DNA of 64,000 nt from Ruegeria sp. ANG-R (GCF_000813985.1 NZ_JWLJ01000001.1:856453-920452); one strand, 5' to 3'; counted from the first letter of the stretch, positions 16,116 through 25,300 are shown. Numbers and translations: made by a program. The notes: a model not told the origin generated them from the letters alone.

Positions 16116-17491
16116 TGGATGTTGTACTTCTCTTTTCGATGGTGGTTGGTCTTCTGCTGATCGGCGTACCGATTGCCGTGGCTCTGGGCCTCAGCTCGAC
16201 CTTGTTCCTGCTAATCTATTCTGACAGCTCGCTGGCTTCGGTTGCGGGTACCTTGTTCGAGGCGTTTGAAGGGCATTTTACTCTGCTTGCGATCCCGTTC
16301 TTCATCCTGGCTTCGTCCTTCATGACGACGGGCGGGGTGGCGCGGCGCATCATCCGGTTCTCGATTGCCTGCGTAGGGCATTTGCCCGGTGGTCTGGCAA
16401 TTGCTGGCGTGTTTGCGTGTATGCTGTTCGCCGCGTTGTCGGGATCGTCTCCGGCGACGGTGGTGGCCATCGGATCTATCGTCATCGCAGGGATGCGTCA
16501 GGTCGGGTATTCCAAGGAATTCGCCGCCGGTGTGATCTGTAACGCGGGTACTCTGGGCATCCTGATTCCGCCGTCTATCGTGATGGTCGTCTATGCGGCA
16601 GCCGTTGAGGTTTCGGTCGGACGCATGTTCCTTGCAGGCGTCATTCCAGGTCTGCTGGCGGGGCTTATGCTTATGGTCACGATCTACGTCATGGCCAAGG
16701 TCAAGAACCTGCCCAAAGGAGACTGGAAAGGCTGGGGTGAGGTATTCACCTCGGCGCGAGAAGCCGGCTGGGGCCTGTTCCTGATTGTCATCATTCTGGG
16801 CGGTATCTACGGCGGTATCTTTACCCCGACCGAAGCCGCAGCCGTTGCAGCTGTCTATGCGTTCTTCATCGCCAGCTTTGTTTACAAGGATATGGGACCG
16901 CTCAGCACGGAAGGGGAAGCGAAGAACATCTCTTTGCTGAAAAAGCCCTATGCACTGATCACGGCATTTGTTCACCCCGATACCAAGCACACTTTGTTCG
17001 AGGCTGGAAAGCTCACCGTAACTCTGCTGTTTGTCATCGCTAATGCGTTGATTTTGAAGCATGTTTTGACGGATGAGCAAGTTCCGCAGCATATCGCGAG
17101 CGCGATGTTGTCGGCAGGTCTGGGTCCGGTGACATTCCTGATCGTCGTGAACGTGATCCTACTGATTGGCGGCCAGTTCATGGAGCCCTCAGGCCTGCTG
17201 GTCATCGTCGCGCCTCTGGTGTTTCCAATCGCGATTGAGCTGGGCATTGACCCGATTCATCTGGGCATCATCATGGTGGTGAATATGGAGATCGGCATGA
17301 TTACACCTCCGGTTGGTCTGAACCTGTTCGTGACCTCGGGCGTGGCGGGGATGCCGATGATGGGTGTTGTACGGGCGGCGCTGCCGTTTCTTGCAGTGCT
17401 CTTCGTGTTTCTGATCATGGTGACGTATATCCCCTGGATATCGACGTTCCTGCCAAATACGTTCATGGGACCGGAAATCATTACCAATTAG
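16115..17491 (+). CDS. dctM: TRAP transporter large permease (DctM)
   Basis: The 458-residue protein is the twelve-helix, sodium-coupled subunit of the TRAP transporter. Family landmarks are GVPIAVALGLSS near the start, FFILASSFMTTGGVARRII, LFAALSGSSPATVVAIGS and GTLGILIPPSIVMVVY, with a repeat of the IPPS region as MITPPVGLNLFV near the end. A longer central loop (about 245-310) separates the two halves. It is translationally coupled to dctQ and ends the operon at a strong terminator. Confidence 0.93.
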   Translation: MDVVLLFSMVVGLLLIGVPIAVALGLSSTLFLLIYSDSSLASVAGTLFEAFEGHFTLLAIPFFILASSFMTTGGVARRIIRFSIACVGHLPGGLAIAGVFACMLFAALSGSSPATVVAIGSIVIAGMRQVGYSKEFAAGVICNAGTLGILIPPSIVMVVYAAAVEVSVGRMFLAGVIPGLLAGLMLMVTIYVMAKVKNLPKGDWKGWGEVFTSAREAGWGLFLIVIILGGIYGGIFTPTEAAAVAAVYAFFIASFVYKDMGPLSTEGEAKNISLLKKPYALITAFVHPDTKHTLFEAGKLTVTLLFVIANALILKHVLTDEQVPQHIASAMLSAGLGPVTFLIVVNVILLIGGQFMEPSGLLVIVAPLVFPIAIELGIDPIHLGIIMVVNMEIGMITPPVGLNLFVTSGVAGMPMMGVVRAALPFLAVLFVFLIMVTYIPWISTFLPNTFMGPEIITN

Positions 17492-17512
17492 ACCGAATAT
17501 ACCGAGCGGTCG

Positions 17513-17542
17513 AACCGGGCGGCGAAATCCGCCCGGTTTTTT
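17513..17542 (+). terminator. Rho-independent terminator of the dct operon
   Basis: AACCGGGCGG and CCGCCCGGTT form a 10-bp stem with a six-base loop, followed by a run of T. It separates dctM from the guanidine riboswitch. Confidence 0.9.
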
Positions 17543-17582
17543 GTGACTTGAAACCGGGGTTTGAGTGCATATCTGCCTTACA

Positions 17583-17628
17583 GAGGACGACCTCACCATC
17601 ATGGATGAACGTTCGGGACGACCCGAAC
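17583..17628 (+). ncRNA. Guanidine-II riboswitch (mini-ykkC)
   Basis: Two short hairpins with identical ACGA tetraloops are seen: GAGG-ACGA-CCTC (17583-17594) and GTTCGGG-ACGA-CCCGAAC (17611-17628), joined by a 16-base linker. Paired stem-loops with ACGR loops are the hallmark of the guanidine-II class, in which the two loops kiss and bind one guanidinium each. The second hairpin ends 20 bases before the start codon of a guanidinium exporter, the standard target, so it most likely controls access to the ribosome site (GAGG at 17637-17641). Confidence 0.92.
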
Positions 17629-17648
17629 TCAGATCGTGAGGTGTTCTT

Positions 17649-17960
17649 ATGCCCTGGATATTACTGTTGTCGGCTGGCCTGCTTGAAATTGTATGGGCCG
17701 TTGCGATGAAGCAAACCGCAGGCTTCACGCGGTTGTGGCCCACTGCGATCATGGGCGTTGCGATGATCGGGTCCTTCGGCTTGCTTGCAATGGCCATGCG
17801 GGACCTGCCGCTTGGCACGGCCTATACCATCTGGACCGGGATCGGCGCCGTCGGAGCGTTTACCGTGGGCATCCTGTTTCTGGGTGAAGCGCTGACGCCG
17901 ATGCGGATCTTCGCAGCAATTCTGATCGTATCCGGTCTTGTTGTGATGAAGTTGGCCTGA
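17649..17960 (+). CDS. gdx: Guanidinium exporter (SugE/Gdx, small multidrug resistance family)
   Basis: The 103-residue protein has four transmembrane helices and the essential Glu13 in the first (SAGLLEIVWAVAMKQT). GTAYTIWTGIGAVG in helix three is typical of the Gdx subtype rather than of drug-exporting EmrE. These proteins work as dual-topology dimers that exchange guanidinium for protons. The riboswitch directly upstream confirms the substrate. Only one gene is present, as expected for a homodimer. The name sugE is older and misleading. Confidence 0.93.
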   Translation: MPWILLLSAGLLEIVWAVAMKQTAGFTRLWPTAIMGVAMIGSFGLLAMAMRDLPLGTAYTIWTGIGAVGAFTVGILFLGEALTPMRIFAAILIVSGLVVMKLA

Positions 17961-18025
17961 TCGTTGACGCACCAATCGGCATCGGGCAGCTTGGCGAAAT
18001 ATGACTGATCAGAGGATACCTGCTC

Positions 18026-18472
18026 ATGCTTTCTGACACTGATACTCGCCTGTTGCGCGTTGCCTATGATGAGGCGAAGGCGGGGTTTGATGAAGGCGGC
18101 TGCCCGATCGGTTCGGTTCTCGCAAGACATGGTGAGATCGTTGCGCAGGGGCGCAACCAACGCGTGCAGCGCGGCGATCCGATTGCGCATGGCGAAATGG
18201 ATGCGCTGCGCAAAGCAGGGCGGCAGAAAACCTATCGCGACACGGTGCTCTACACCTCTTTGTCACCTTGTATGATGTGCGCGGGCACGATCGTTCAGTT
18301 CGGAATTCCCCGAGTCGTGATCGGGGATGTGCAGAACTTTGGCGGCAACGAAGAGTTTCTGCGCAAGCGTGGGGTCGACGTCGTGATCGCCAATGACGCC
18401 GACTGCATCGCGCTTATGAAACGTTTTATCGAGGAAAAGCCCGCGCTTTGGGCAGAGGATATTGCCGAGTAG
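18026..18472 (+). CDS. Nucleoside/cytosine deaminase of the yeast Fcy1 type
   Basis: The 148-residue enzyme is a small zinc deaminase with HGEMDA (His and proton-shuttle Glu) and SPCMMC (two Cys ligands). Its sequence resembles Saccharomyces cytosine deaminase along its whole length, including EGGCPIGSVL, the segment around NFGGNEEFLRKRGV and the ending ALWAEDIAE. Most bacterial cytosine deaminases are the unrelated CodA amidohydrolase. It follows the guanidinium exporter by 65 bases on the same strand with AGAGGA before its start, so it could share the guanidine-controlled transcript. Activity on cytosine, guanine or another base is not proven. Confidence 0.85.
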   Translation: MLSDTDTRLLRVAYDEAKAGFDEGGCPIGSVLARHGEIVAQGRNQRVQRGDPIAHGEMDALRKAGRQKTYRDTVLYTSLSPCMMCAGTIVQFGIPRVVIGDVQNFGGNEEFLRKRGVDVVIANDADCIALMKRFIEEKPALWAEDIAE

Positions 18473-18483
18473 CTTTATTCCCC

Positions 18484-19233
18484 TCAGGCGTTCTCAAGCG
18501 CGCGGATAATGCCCGAGAAATCTTCGGCTTTCAGGCTGGCGCCACCCACGAGTGCGCCATCAACATTTGAAACGGCGAAAATCTCGGCCGCATTTCCGGG
18601 CTTCACCGACCCGCCGTAAAGCAGACGGACCGAGCGCCCGACGCCTTCACCAAACCGCCGCTCAAGCCGGGCGCGGATGAAATCGTGGACCTCGCCAATT
18701 TCCTCCAGCGTGGGAACTTTGCCAGTCCCGATCGCCCAGATCGGTTCATAGGCTACAATCAGGTTTTCGCCGGTCGCCTGATCCGGGATAGAACCCGACA
18801 TCTGGCCGCCAATGATGTCCAGGGTGTTGGCGGCCTCACGCTGTTCAAGGCTTTCGCCAACGCAGATGATCGCCTTCAGGCCTGCATCCATGGCGGTGCG
18901 GGCTTTGGCGCGAATGTCATCGTTCTGTTCGCCGTGGTCTTCCCGGCGCTCCGAATGTCCCAGGATCACCGCGTTCGCACCTGCGTCCAGAAGCATCTGG
19001 GCGCTCAGGTCTCCGGTATGGGCGCCTGAAACCGCCGCATGGCAATCCTGCCCGCCAACCGTGAGGCCCGAATCTTTGACCGTGGCGGATGCGCGATGCA
19101 GCAGTGTTGCCGGGGGGCAGATGAGAATTTCAACGGGGGATGTCGGGTATGACGCGCTCAGCGCTTCAAGCTCGCTCAGCGCGGCGCCGGTTCCGTTCAT
19201 TTTCCAGTTGCCTGCCGCTAACTTGCGCCGCAT
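18484..19233 (-). CDS. tpiA: Triosephosphate isomerase
   Basis: The 249-residue enzyme interconverts dihydroxyacetone phosphate and glyceraldehyde 3-phosphate. AGNWKMNG contains the N-terminal Asn and Lys, ILGHSERR the electrophilic His, and VAYEPIWAIGTGK the catalytic Glu, with LYGGSVKPGN as the phosphate loop. GGAGG sits seven bases before ATG 19233 but abuts the ATG at 19239, so the shorter start is preferred. It converges on the deaminase gene with 11 bases between stops. Confidence 0.95.
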   Translation of the reverse strand: MRRKLAAGNWKMNGTGAALSELEALSASYPTSPVEILICPPATLLHRASATVKDSGLTVGGQDCHAAVSGAHTGDLSAQMLLDAGANAVILGHSERREDHGEQNDDIRAKARTAMDAGLKAIICVGESLEQREAANTLDIIGGQMSGSIPDQATGENLIVAYEPIWAIGTGKVPTLEEIGEVHDFIRARLERRFGEGVGRSVRLLYGGSVKPGNAAEIFAVSNVDGALVGGASLKAEDFSGIIRALENA

Positions 19234-19354
19234 TGCCATCCCTCCGGTTTTGTGCGTTGTGCATCCCGGATATCACCCGCAGGCAGGGCTGACAATTCCG
19301 GTTGCAGACAACGAAATGTGCAGACACATTGCGCACGAAAATTCTGAGGACGGC

Positions 19355-20269
19355 ATGATAGAAAATCTAGACCTCGCCAAGCTGGATCAACGCGATCCGG
19401 CAGAGATGGAAAAGCTGAGAAACGCCGTTGGCCAGGTCGGGTTTCTGACGGTTTCCAATACTGGGCTCGGTGCTGATCGCGTGCGACGGGTGATCGCTTC
19501 TTATCGCTCGTTTTTTCGCCAGCCCGACGAGATCAAACAGAGTGTCGACATGGCCGCGACCGGAGCCAATCGGGGCTGGGGCGCTTCGCGTTCAGAGCAA
19601 GTCGATCCCAAGGCGAACCCGGATTACAAGGAAGTCTTTGATTGCGGTTTCGAACTGCGGCCCGATAATCCCTATGCCAATCGCGGGCTGAGTGTGTACG
19701 CGCCAAATCTCTGGCCGGACAACGATGTTGCGTTTCGGACAACCATCCAAAGCTACTATTCGGATGCATGTGGTGTTGCGATGCGGGTTTTGCGCGCCAT
19801 TGCCGTTGCGATAGGTCGGGAGGCGAACAGTTTTGATGCCGCCTTCGACACGCCCATGGCGTTGCTGCGTGGAAACTTCTATCCACAACGCCCTGATTGG
19901 GCAGGGGAAAACGATTTCGGCATCGGCGCGCACACCGACTATGGGTGTCTGACCTTGCTGGCCACCGATGGCACGCCGGGCCTTGAGGTCCGTATGCCCG
20001 GCGGTGATTGGGAGGCGGTAGAGGCCGCGCCGGGGCAGTTCATCATCAATTTCGGCGAGATGCTGGAATTCTGGACCGCCGGAGAAGTCAAGGCGACAGA
20101 GCACAGGGTCAAGGGCAGCTCATCAGAGCGGATTTCGGTGCCGCTGTTCTTCAATCCCTCGTACGATACCAATGTCGCACCTCCGGAGTCAGGCACGACG
20201 ATCCGCGCCGGAGAACATCTGACGCGGCGGTTCAACGAGACTTACGTGCACTTGCAGGCTGCGTCTTAG
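19355..20269 (+). CDS. Isopenicillin N synthase family 2-oxoglutarate/Fe(II) oxygenase
   Basis: The 304-residue protein has the jelly-roll iron site: HTDYGCLT gives the HxD pair, ATEHRV the distal His, and RISVPLFF the RxS that binds 2-oxoglutarate. The N-terminal DIOX_N region (QVGFLTVSNTGLG) is also present. ATG 19355 is preferred because AGGA precedes it; the open frame extends far upstream antisense to tpiA with no family similarity. Such enzymes oxidise amino acids, sterols or secondary metabolites; the substrate here is unknown. The stop overlaps the convergent iscA-type gene by four bases. Confidence 0.88.
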   Translation: MIENLDLAKLDQRDPAEMEKLRNAVGQVGFLTVSNTGLGADRVRRVIASYRSFFRQPDEIKQSVDMAATGANRGWGASRSEQVDPKANPDYKEVFDCGFELRPDNPYANRGLSVYAPNLWPDNDVAFRTTIQSYYSDACGVAMRVLRAIAVAIGREANSFDAAFDTPMALLRGNFYPQRPDWAGENDFGIGAHTDYGCLTLLATDGTPGLEVRMPGGDWEAVEAAPGQFIINFGEMLEFWTAGEVKATEHRVKGSSSERISVPLFFNPSYDTNVAPPESGTTIRAGEHLTRRFNETYVHLQAAS

Positions 20270-20631
20270 CGTTCGGTCGCCAAGGTTTCGTCAAACTTGA
20301 TCGATTCACCGCAGCCGCAGGCATCGACTACATTGGGGTTGCGGAACTTGAAGCCGGATTCCAGCAGCGAGATCTCATAGTCGATCTCGGTCCCGAACAG
20401 GAACATCTGCGCCATAGGGGCGATCATCACCCGTGCACCGTCCTGTTCGACAACCTCATCGTTCGGGTCGGCGTCATCGACATAGTCCATGGTATATTCC
20501 ATACCTGCACAGCCGCCTTTTTTGACGCCTATACGCAGTCCGGCATGACCGCCGGATTTCATAAGCCGAACAATCTGTTCGGCAGCTTTTGGTGTCATGG
20601 TTACGGCTTGTTTGCCGGGAATGCCAAACAT
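20266..20631 (-). CDS. A-type iron-sulfur cluster carrier (HesB/IscA/SufA family)
   Basis: The 121-residue protein carries the three cysteines of A-type carriers: KKGGCAG in the middle and ACGCGES near the C-terminus. It would receive Fe-S clusters from the assembly scaffold and pass them to target proteins. It is a single gene here, and the sequence alone does not separate SufA, IscA and ErpA subtypes. GGAG lies six bases before the start. A sufT-like gene lies nearby on the same strand, which favours the suf system. Confidence 0.9.
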   Translation of the reverse strand: MFGIPGKQAVTMTPKAAEQIVRLMKSGGHAGLRIGVKKGGCAGMEYTMDYVDDADPNDEVVEQDGARVMIAPMAQMFLFGTEIDYEISLLESGFKFRNPNVVDACGCGESIKFDETLATER

Positions 20632-20805
20632 AGTGGGCTCCGTTTTCGCGCGTTATGCCTAATCTAAGGCCGACGCGTGCCGTGCTCAAGGGAGGGGCGA
20701 TACAAATCCAGCGGATGTGACGGGTTGATCGGCGAGGTGGGATGGCATTAGCGTGCAGGACATGGTCGGAGTGCTTGGCAATAGTTCTGAAAGAGGCTTA
20801 GAGAC

Positions 20806-21138
20806 ATGGCAATAAAGGCAAAGCAGATGTTTGGTCGAAGCATATCGATTGGGTTGGTTTGTGTTGCGTTGAGCTACCCGGCAAACGCCGCAGACAGCGA
20901 CAAACGGCATCCGGTGAACTGCGCCACCGCTCCGGGAGACTTGCGAGCAATCGCTGCAGAAAAGAAGCACGCCGAGGATCAGCAGGTCGAAAGTGTTGTA
21001 TCGATTCTGCCGGCGGGTGCCTTGTTGGGGTTGGTTACCGGGACGGAAGACAAGCATCTGAAGATGCTTTCGGGCGACTACATCAAGCAGTTGGATGCAA
21101 GAGCGGCTGAAATCAAATCGACTTGCGGAATCAGCTAG
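20806..21138 (+). CDS. Small secreted protein of unknown function
   Basis: The 110-residue product begins with a signal peptide (basic MAIKAKQ, hydrophobic SIGLVCVALS, cleavage after PANA). The mature part has two cysteines (NCATA and STCGIS), which could form a disulfide, and a hydrophobic middle (VVSILPAGALLGLVTG) that might insert in a membrane. I do not recognise the family. It stands alone between divergent Fe-S genes. Confidence 0.65.
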   Translation: MAIKAKQMFGRSISIGLVCVALSYPANAADSDKRHPVNCATAPGDLRAIAAEKKHAEDQQVESVVSILPAGALLGLVTGTEDKHLKMLSGDYIKQLDARAAEIKSTCGIS

Positions 21139-21152
21139 AGCCAGTCGACGGG

Positions 21153-21180
21153 AAAAGACCGCCCTCGGGCAAGGGCGGTC
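21153..21180 (-). terminator. Rho-independent terminator
   Basis: GACCGCCCT/AGGGCGGTC form a 9-bp stem (21157-21180) with a six-base loop, and TTTT follows on the minus strand only. It ends leftward transcription from the sufT gene and may also serve the small secreted gene just upstream on the plus strand. Confidence 0.7.
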
Positions 21181-21362
21181 AGGGACCGGGACAGGTCTTT
21201 AAGGGGACTCAGGCTGGTATCGTGGCCCGGGAGCAAGCGCAGCGGGACAGCCGGTGCCTGCGCGGCAAACATGCCAGCACTTTGTGTCGAAAAATATACG
21301 GAATGGTAACAGGCACATGACCGTTTCATGACAAACGGTAAGAGCCGGCGAACAGGTGCGTC

Positions 21363-21725
21363 TTACATAAACCCGAGCTCAAGGCGGGCTTCGTCCGACA
21401 TCATTTCCATGCCCCAAGGGGGTTCCCAAGTCAGTTCGACATCTACTTCTTTGACCCCCGCGACGGGTTCGATCGCTTCCACGATCCAACCTGGCATCTC
21501 ACCCGCGACCGGGCAGCCGGGCGCCGTCAGGGTCATGATGATTTTGACAGCATTTTCGCTGTTGATGTCGACGGTATAGATCAGGCCCAGATCATAGATA
21601 TTGACTGGAATCTCAGGGTCAAAAACCGTCCGGCACGCGTCCACCACGGGTTCGTACAACGGGTGCTCGATGGTTGAAGGTGCAATCAGCGGGCTGCCTT
21701 CAAACTGTTCGCTGGGGTGAGTCAT
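21363..21725 (-). CDS. sufT: Iron-sulfur cluster assembly protein SufT (DUF59/MIP18 family)
   Basis: The 120-residue protein has the MIP18 motif set: VFDPEIPVNIYDLGLIY and MTLTAPGCPVAGEMP, the latter with the conserved Cys that binds or relays a cluster. The ending WEPPWGMEMMSDEARLELGFM is typical of SufT. It assists maturation of Fe-S proteins. GAGG precedes the start. The main suf operon is not in this window. Confidence 0.92.
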   Translation of the reverse strand: MTHPSEQFEGSPLIAPSTIEHPLYEPVVDACRTVFDPEIPVNIYDLGLIYTVDINSENAVKIIMTLTAPGCPVAGEMPGWIVEAIEPVAGVKEVDVELTWEPPWGMEMMSDEARLELGFM

Positions 21726-21820
21726 TGATGCCTCGGGTCTGTTACCTGAGAAATTATATAGGGAAACCGTCGTGCAGCGTCCAGAGGTACCGTGGCGCCC
21801 ATGGCGGGCGCCAACGAAGA

Positions 21821-22099
21821 TCAGTCATTGATGTCGTGGTTGAAGGTTTTCACCTGCCCATGAGGCAGTGCAAACATCCGCCGCAGTATCAGCCAGGAGA
21901 TCAGCGACAGAACTGCGAAGATCAGCAACAGAATGGGCAAGCCCGGGGTCAGACCGGGGACCAGAAGTAGCAATCCGGTAATACCGGCCCCGATTGCAAA
22001 GCCAAGAAAGATGAACCCGGGTAGAATAACCTCGAGGATGGCCAGCACGAGGGCTCCGGCCAGCCAAATCCACCAGGTCAGCCAGAACGGATCGGCCAT
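21821..22099 (-). CDS. NfeD family membrane protein (short form)
   Basis: The 92-residue protein has two or three hydrophobic helices (WIWLAGALVLAILEVI, GFIFLGFAIGAGITGLLLLV, ILLLIFAVLSLISWLIL). The OB-fold domain of longer NfeD proteins is missing. Its start shares a base with the stop of the SPFH gene (TAATG), and the SPFH-NfeD pair is a classic unit that organises membrane microdomains or quality control. Confidence 0.85.
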   Translation of the reverse strand: MADPFWLTWWIWLAGALVLAILEVILPGFIFLGFAIGAGITGLLLLVPGLTPGLPILLLIFAVLSLISWLILRRMFALPHGQVKTFNHDIND

Positions 22100-22989
22100 T
22101 ATTTGCCTCCTTTCAGCATGTTGAAGGCGTTACCGAACGCCTCAAGTGCGTTGGCGGGTACCACAATCGTTTGCGAGCCGCTTCCGTTGCCCAGCGCGTT
22201 CAGGGCCTCAACCTGTTTCAGAGCCACCTGATATTGCGCCGCTTCGATGCCATTATCCTGAATGGCTTTGGCGACAACTTCGGTCGCATAGGCTTCGGCT
22301 TCGGCCTGAATGCGGCGGGCTTTGGCGGTCTGCTCGGCGGCGTACAGTTCAGCGTCAGCCTGAAGTTCGACGGCGCGCTTCTGGCCTTCTGCTTCGGTCA
22401 CCTGTGCACGGCGTGCACGTTCGGCGTTCAATTGCTGCAGCATCGCATCACGGGTGGCCTGATCCAGATTTACGTCCAGAATCTCGGCGCGGGTCACTTC
22501 TATGCCCCAGTCGTCCACGGCCGTTTCGACGCTTTCCTGGATGCGTTCGATGAGCTGCGCTCGGTTTGACTGGACCTCGTCGAGGTCCATCTTACCAATC
22601 TCGGCCCGGACGATACCTGCGACGGTTGTGGCAATCGCGCCGTCTACGTCGCGGATGCGGTATACCGTCTTTTCAGGTTCAAGAATGCGATAGAAAACCG
22701 AGGTATCGATCTGCACCAGAACATTGTCTTTCGTGATCGCATCCTGAGTCGCATTAGGCAACTGACGTTCGAGAATGGATATCTTGTGGCGCGCAACATC
22801 CAGAAAGGGAACGATAAAATTGATGCCCGGCCCGAGAACCGAGTGCAGGCGGCCAAATCGTTCCACAACGTATTTCTCAGATTGTGGTACGATTTTAATG
22901 CCTTTCAGGATGACGATGACGATAAAGGCCGCCGCCAATAAATAGATGATGTTCGATGTAAGCAGTCCGATAATCTGGTCTTCTGTCAT
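22099..22989 (-). CDS. SPFH/Band 7 membrane protein (stomatin/QmcA type)
   Basis: The 296-residue protein has one N-terminal membrane helix (about 8-28), a Band 7 domain (VPQSEKYVVERFGR, LGPGINFIVPFLD) and a long alanine/glutamate-rich helix (about 185-265) ending in a hydrophobic tail. GAGGA stands five bases before ATG 22989, so that codon is chosen over ATG 23001. Stomatin-like proteins assemble into large rings with NfeD partners and are tied to FtsH proteolysis. A -10-like TATACT lies upstream in the AT-rich leader (about 23020). Confidence 0.9.
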   Translation of the reverse strand: MTEDQIIGLLTSNIIYLLAAAFIVIVILKGIKIVPQSEKYVVERFGRLHSVLGPGINFIVPFLDVARHKISILERQLPNATQDAITKDNVLVQIDTSVFYRILEPEKTVYRIRDVDGAIATTVAGIVRAEIGKMDLDEVQSNRAQLIERIQESVETAVDDWGIEVTRAEILDVNLDQATRDAMLQQLNAERARRAQVTEAEGQKRAVELQADAELYAAEQTAKARRIQAEAEAYATEVVAKAIQDNGIEAAQYQVALKQVEALNALGNGSGSQTIVVPANALEAFGNAFNMLKGGK

Positions 22990-23163
22990 ATCTGTCCTCA
23001 TTTTTGTGTACTATAGTATACATTTGGGGATTGAGTCGCCCGATTTCAACTCTGGTATGGATTGAGCGGGCCGGAATGCAAATCTCTGAAACACCTGGTG
23101 AAGTGCGGAACTTCCGCGCTGTGGCTGCTTTGCATCCAGTGTTGTTTAGGGTATCGGGCGGGG

Positions 23164-24075
23164 ATGAAACTTATAGTTGATACTGACCCCGGCATTGATG
23201 ATGCGATGGCCATCGCCTATGCCGCCGCCGCACCCGATATTGAGCTCATTGGCCTGACGACTGTCTTCGGCAACACCCATGTCCATCAATCCAGCCGCAA
23301 TGCGCGATTTCTGGTCGATAAGTTGGGGTTGAGTATTCCCGTCGCCGAGGGCGCGCCCTTTGCGCGCGACGAAGACAGCCACGCGCCGTCCGAGCATGTG
23401 CACGGACCGGAAGGGTTTGGAGATGTTACCGAAATCCCTCAGATTGGTGAAAACCACAGGCTGCCAGCCGCTGAGTTTCTTGTCGAAATGGCGCGCAAAC
23501 ATCGCGGTGAGCTTGTTGTCTGCGCCGTCGGACCACTGACCAATATCGCAGATGCGATGCGGCTGGACCCGCAATTCGCGGGCAATCTGGCGAAACTGGT
23601 TATCATGGGAGGTGCGGTATTCTGCCCTGGTAATATCACCCGACATGCCGAGGCGAATATCTATCATGATGCCAAGGCAGCGGATGAGGTTTTCGCAGCG
23701 CCGCCACAAACGGTTCTGGTCGGTTTGGATGTTACCTTGAAAACCCTCTACGAAGTCGCAGATTTCGAGGGTCTGGCGCAGCGTTCTCCTGACATGGGTG
23801 GTTTCTTACGGGACATTTCCCGGTTCTACCTGAAGTTCTACCAAGAGGTCGGCGGGCTGGAAGGATGCGGCCTGCACGATTCGACCGCCGTCATTGCCTG
23901 CACGAATGAACCGATGTTCGAGATGGTTGAAATGGGTTTGCATGTGGTGCTCGATGGACCTGAAACAGGTGCCACGCGAAGTGATCCAACGCGCCCTTCG
24001 GTGCGCGTGTGCCGGGATGTGGACGGGGCAGGGGTCGTACGTCTGTTTACCGAGCGGGTAAGCGCGCTGCCCTGA
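23164..24075 (+). CDS. Inosine-uridine preferring nucleoside hydrolase
   Basis: The 303-residue enzyme cleaves ribonucleosides to base and ribose. VDTDPGIDDAMAI is the calcium-binding aspartate cluster of the family, and LHDSTAVIACTNEP near residue 240 supplies the active-site HD pair. The start is placed at MKLIVDTDPG because the motif must be near the N-terminus; the open frame reaches 102 bases further upstream without family similarity. It precedes tgt by 63 bases on the same strand. Confidence 0.9.
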   Translation: MKLIVDTDPGIDDAMAIAYAAAAPDIELIGLTTVFGNTHVHQSSRNARFLVDKLGLSIPVAEGAPFARDEDSHAPSEHVHGPEGFGDVTEIPQIGENHRLPAAEFLVEMARKHRGELVVCAVGPLTNIADAMRLDPQFAGNLAKLVIMGGAVFCPGNITRHAEANIYHDAKAADEVFAAPPQTVLVGLDVTLKTLYEVADFEGLAQRSPDMGGFLRDISRFYLKFYQEVGGLEGCGLHDSTAVIACTNEPMFEMVEMGLHVVLDGPETGATRSDPTRPSVRVCRDVDGAGVVRLFTERVSALP

Positions 24076-24138
24076 TGGGTTGCATTGCACCTGCAGATCG
24101 GGCAAAGCCTGCCCGGTTCCGCGACCCGAGGCCCTAAA

Positions 24139-25269
24139 ATGACCGATCGTTTCTCGTTTGACCTGAAAGCCACAGATGGCAAGGCCCGCACCGGCGTGAT
24201 CAACACGCCACGTGGCGAAGTGCGGACACCCGCGTTTATGCCGGTTGGCACAGCGGCGACGGTGAAGGCGATGATGCCCGAAAGTGTACGGGCAACCGGG
24301 GCAGATATACTGCTGGGTAACACCTACCACCTGATGTTGCGCCCAACCGCCGAACGGATCGATCGTTTGGGTGGCCTGCACAAGTTCATGAACTGGGAAC
24401 GTCCGATTCTGACCGACTCGGGCGGGTTTCAGGTGATGTCGCTTGCCGGGTTGCGCAAGCTGACCGAAAAGGGCGTGACCTTCAAATCACATATCGACGG
24501 CTCAAAGCATGAACTGACCCCTGAACGATCGATGGAGATTCAGCGCTTGCTGGGATCGGATATCGTGATGTGTTTCGACGAATGTCCGGCACTGCCTGCG
24601 GATCGCGACCGGATTGCCGAGTCGATGCGTTTGTCGATGCGTTGGGCCGAACGGTCGCGGGATGCGTTCGGAGATCGTCCGGGGTACGCATTGTTCGGCA
24701 TCATGCAGGGTGGCTTGGAACAGGACCTGCGTGAAGAAAGCGCAGAGGCACTGAAACAGATCGGGTTTGAAGGCTACGCGGTCGGTGGTCTTGCCGTAGG
24801 AGAGGGGCAGGAAGCCATGTTCGATTGCCTCGACTACGCGCCCGACTATCTGCCCGCGGACAAGCCGCGCTATCTGATGGGCGTTGGTAAGCCCGATGAC
24901 ATCGTCGGCGCGGTCGCGCGCGGCATCGACATGATGGATTGCGTGCTTCCGTCGCGATCCGGTCGTACGGGGCAGGTTTTCACGCGTTATGGCGTGGTTA
25001 ACATCAAGAATGCCCGCCACGCCGATGACCCGCGGCCGCTGGATGAACATTGCACATGTCCGGCCTGCTCAAACTATTCGCGTGCTTATCTGCATCATGT
25101 GTTTCGCTCGAACGAGATGATCTCGGGCATGTTGCTGACCTGGCATAACCTGCATTATTTTCAGGATATTATGCAGGGAATGCGGAATGCGATTGGCGAG
25201 GGCACATTTGCAGAGTGGCAATCGCAGTTCCACGCTCAACGGGAACAGGGCGATATTGAACCGCTCTAG
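24139..25269 (+). CDS. tgt: tRNA-guanine (queuine) transglycosylase
   Basis: The 376-residue enzyme exchanges guanine-34 for preQ1 in tRNAs with GUN anticodons. [12 protein letters not shown] has the first catalytic Asp, [19 protein letters not shown] the nucleophile Asp and tRNA contacts, and [17 protein letters not shown] the zinc site (three Cys, one His). [14 protein letters not shown] is the expected N-terminus. The tRNA-Asp genes at 30.9-31.1 kb in this window encode one of its substrates. Confidence 0.95.
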   Translation: MTDRFSFDLKATDGKARTGVINTPRGEVRTPAFMPVGTAATVKAMMPESVRATGADILLGNTYHLMLRPTAERIDRLGGLHKFMNWERPILTDSGGFQVMSLAGLRKLTEKGVTFKSHIDGSKHELTPERSMEIQRLLGSDIVMCFDECPALPADRDRIAESMRLSMRWAERSRDAFGDRPGYALFGIMQGGLEQDLREESAEALKQIGFEGYAVGGLAVGEGQEAMFDCLDYAPDYLPADKPRYLMGVGKPDDIVGAVARGIDMMDCVLPSRSGRTGQVFTRYGVVNIKNARHADDPRPLDEHCTCPACSNYSRAYLHHVFRSNEMISGMLLTWHNLHYFQDIMQGMRNAIGEGTFAEWQSQFHAQREQGDIEPL

Positions 25270-25279
25270 ATTGTGTCTG

Positions 25280-25300
25280 ATGCGGTGACAAATGCCGCAT
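25280..25300 (+). terminator. Hairpin after tgt
   Basis: ATGCGG and CCGCAT pair across nine bases, followed by TATTTG. It is short and only moderately T-rich. Confidence 0.45.

Noticed and set aside
18812..19354. Upstream extension of the 2-oxoglutarate oxygenase frame
   Set aside because: It runs antisense through tpiA and has no oxygenase similarity; the ribosome site supports ATG 19355.
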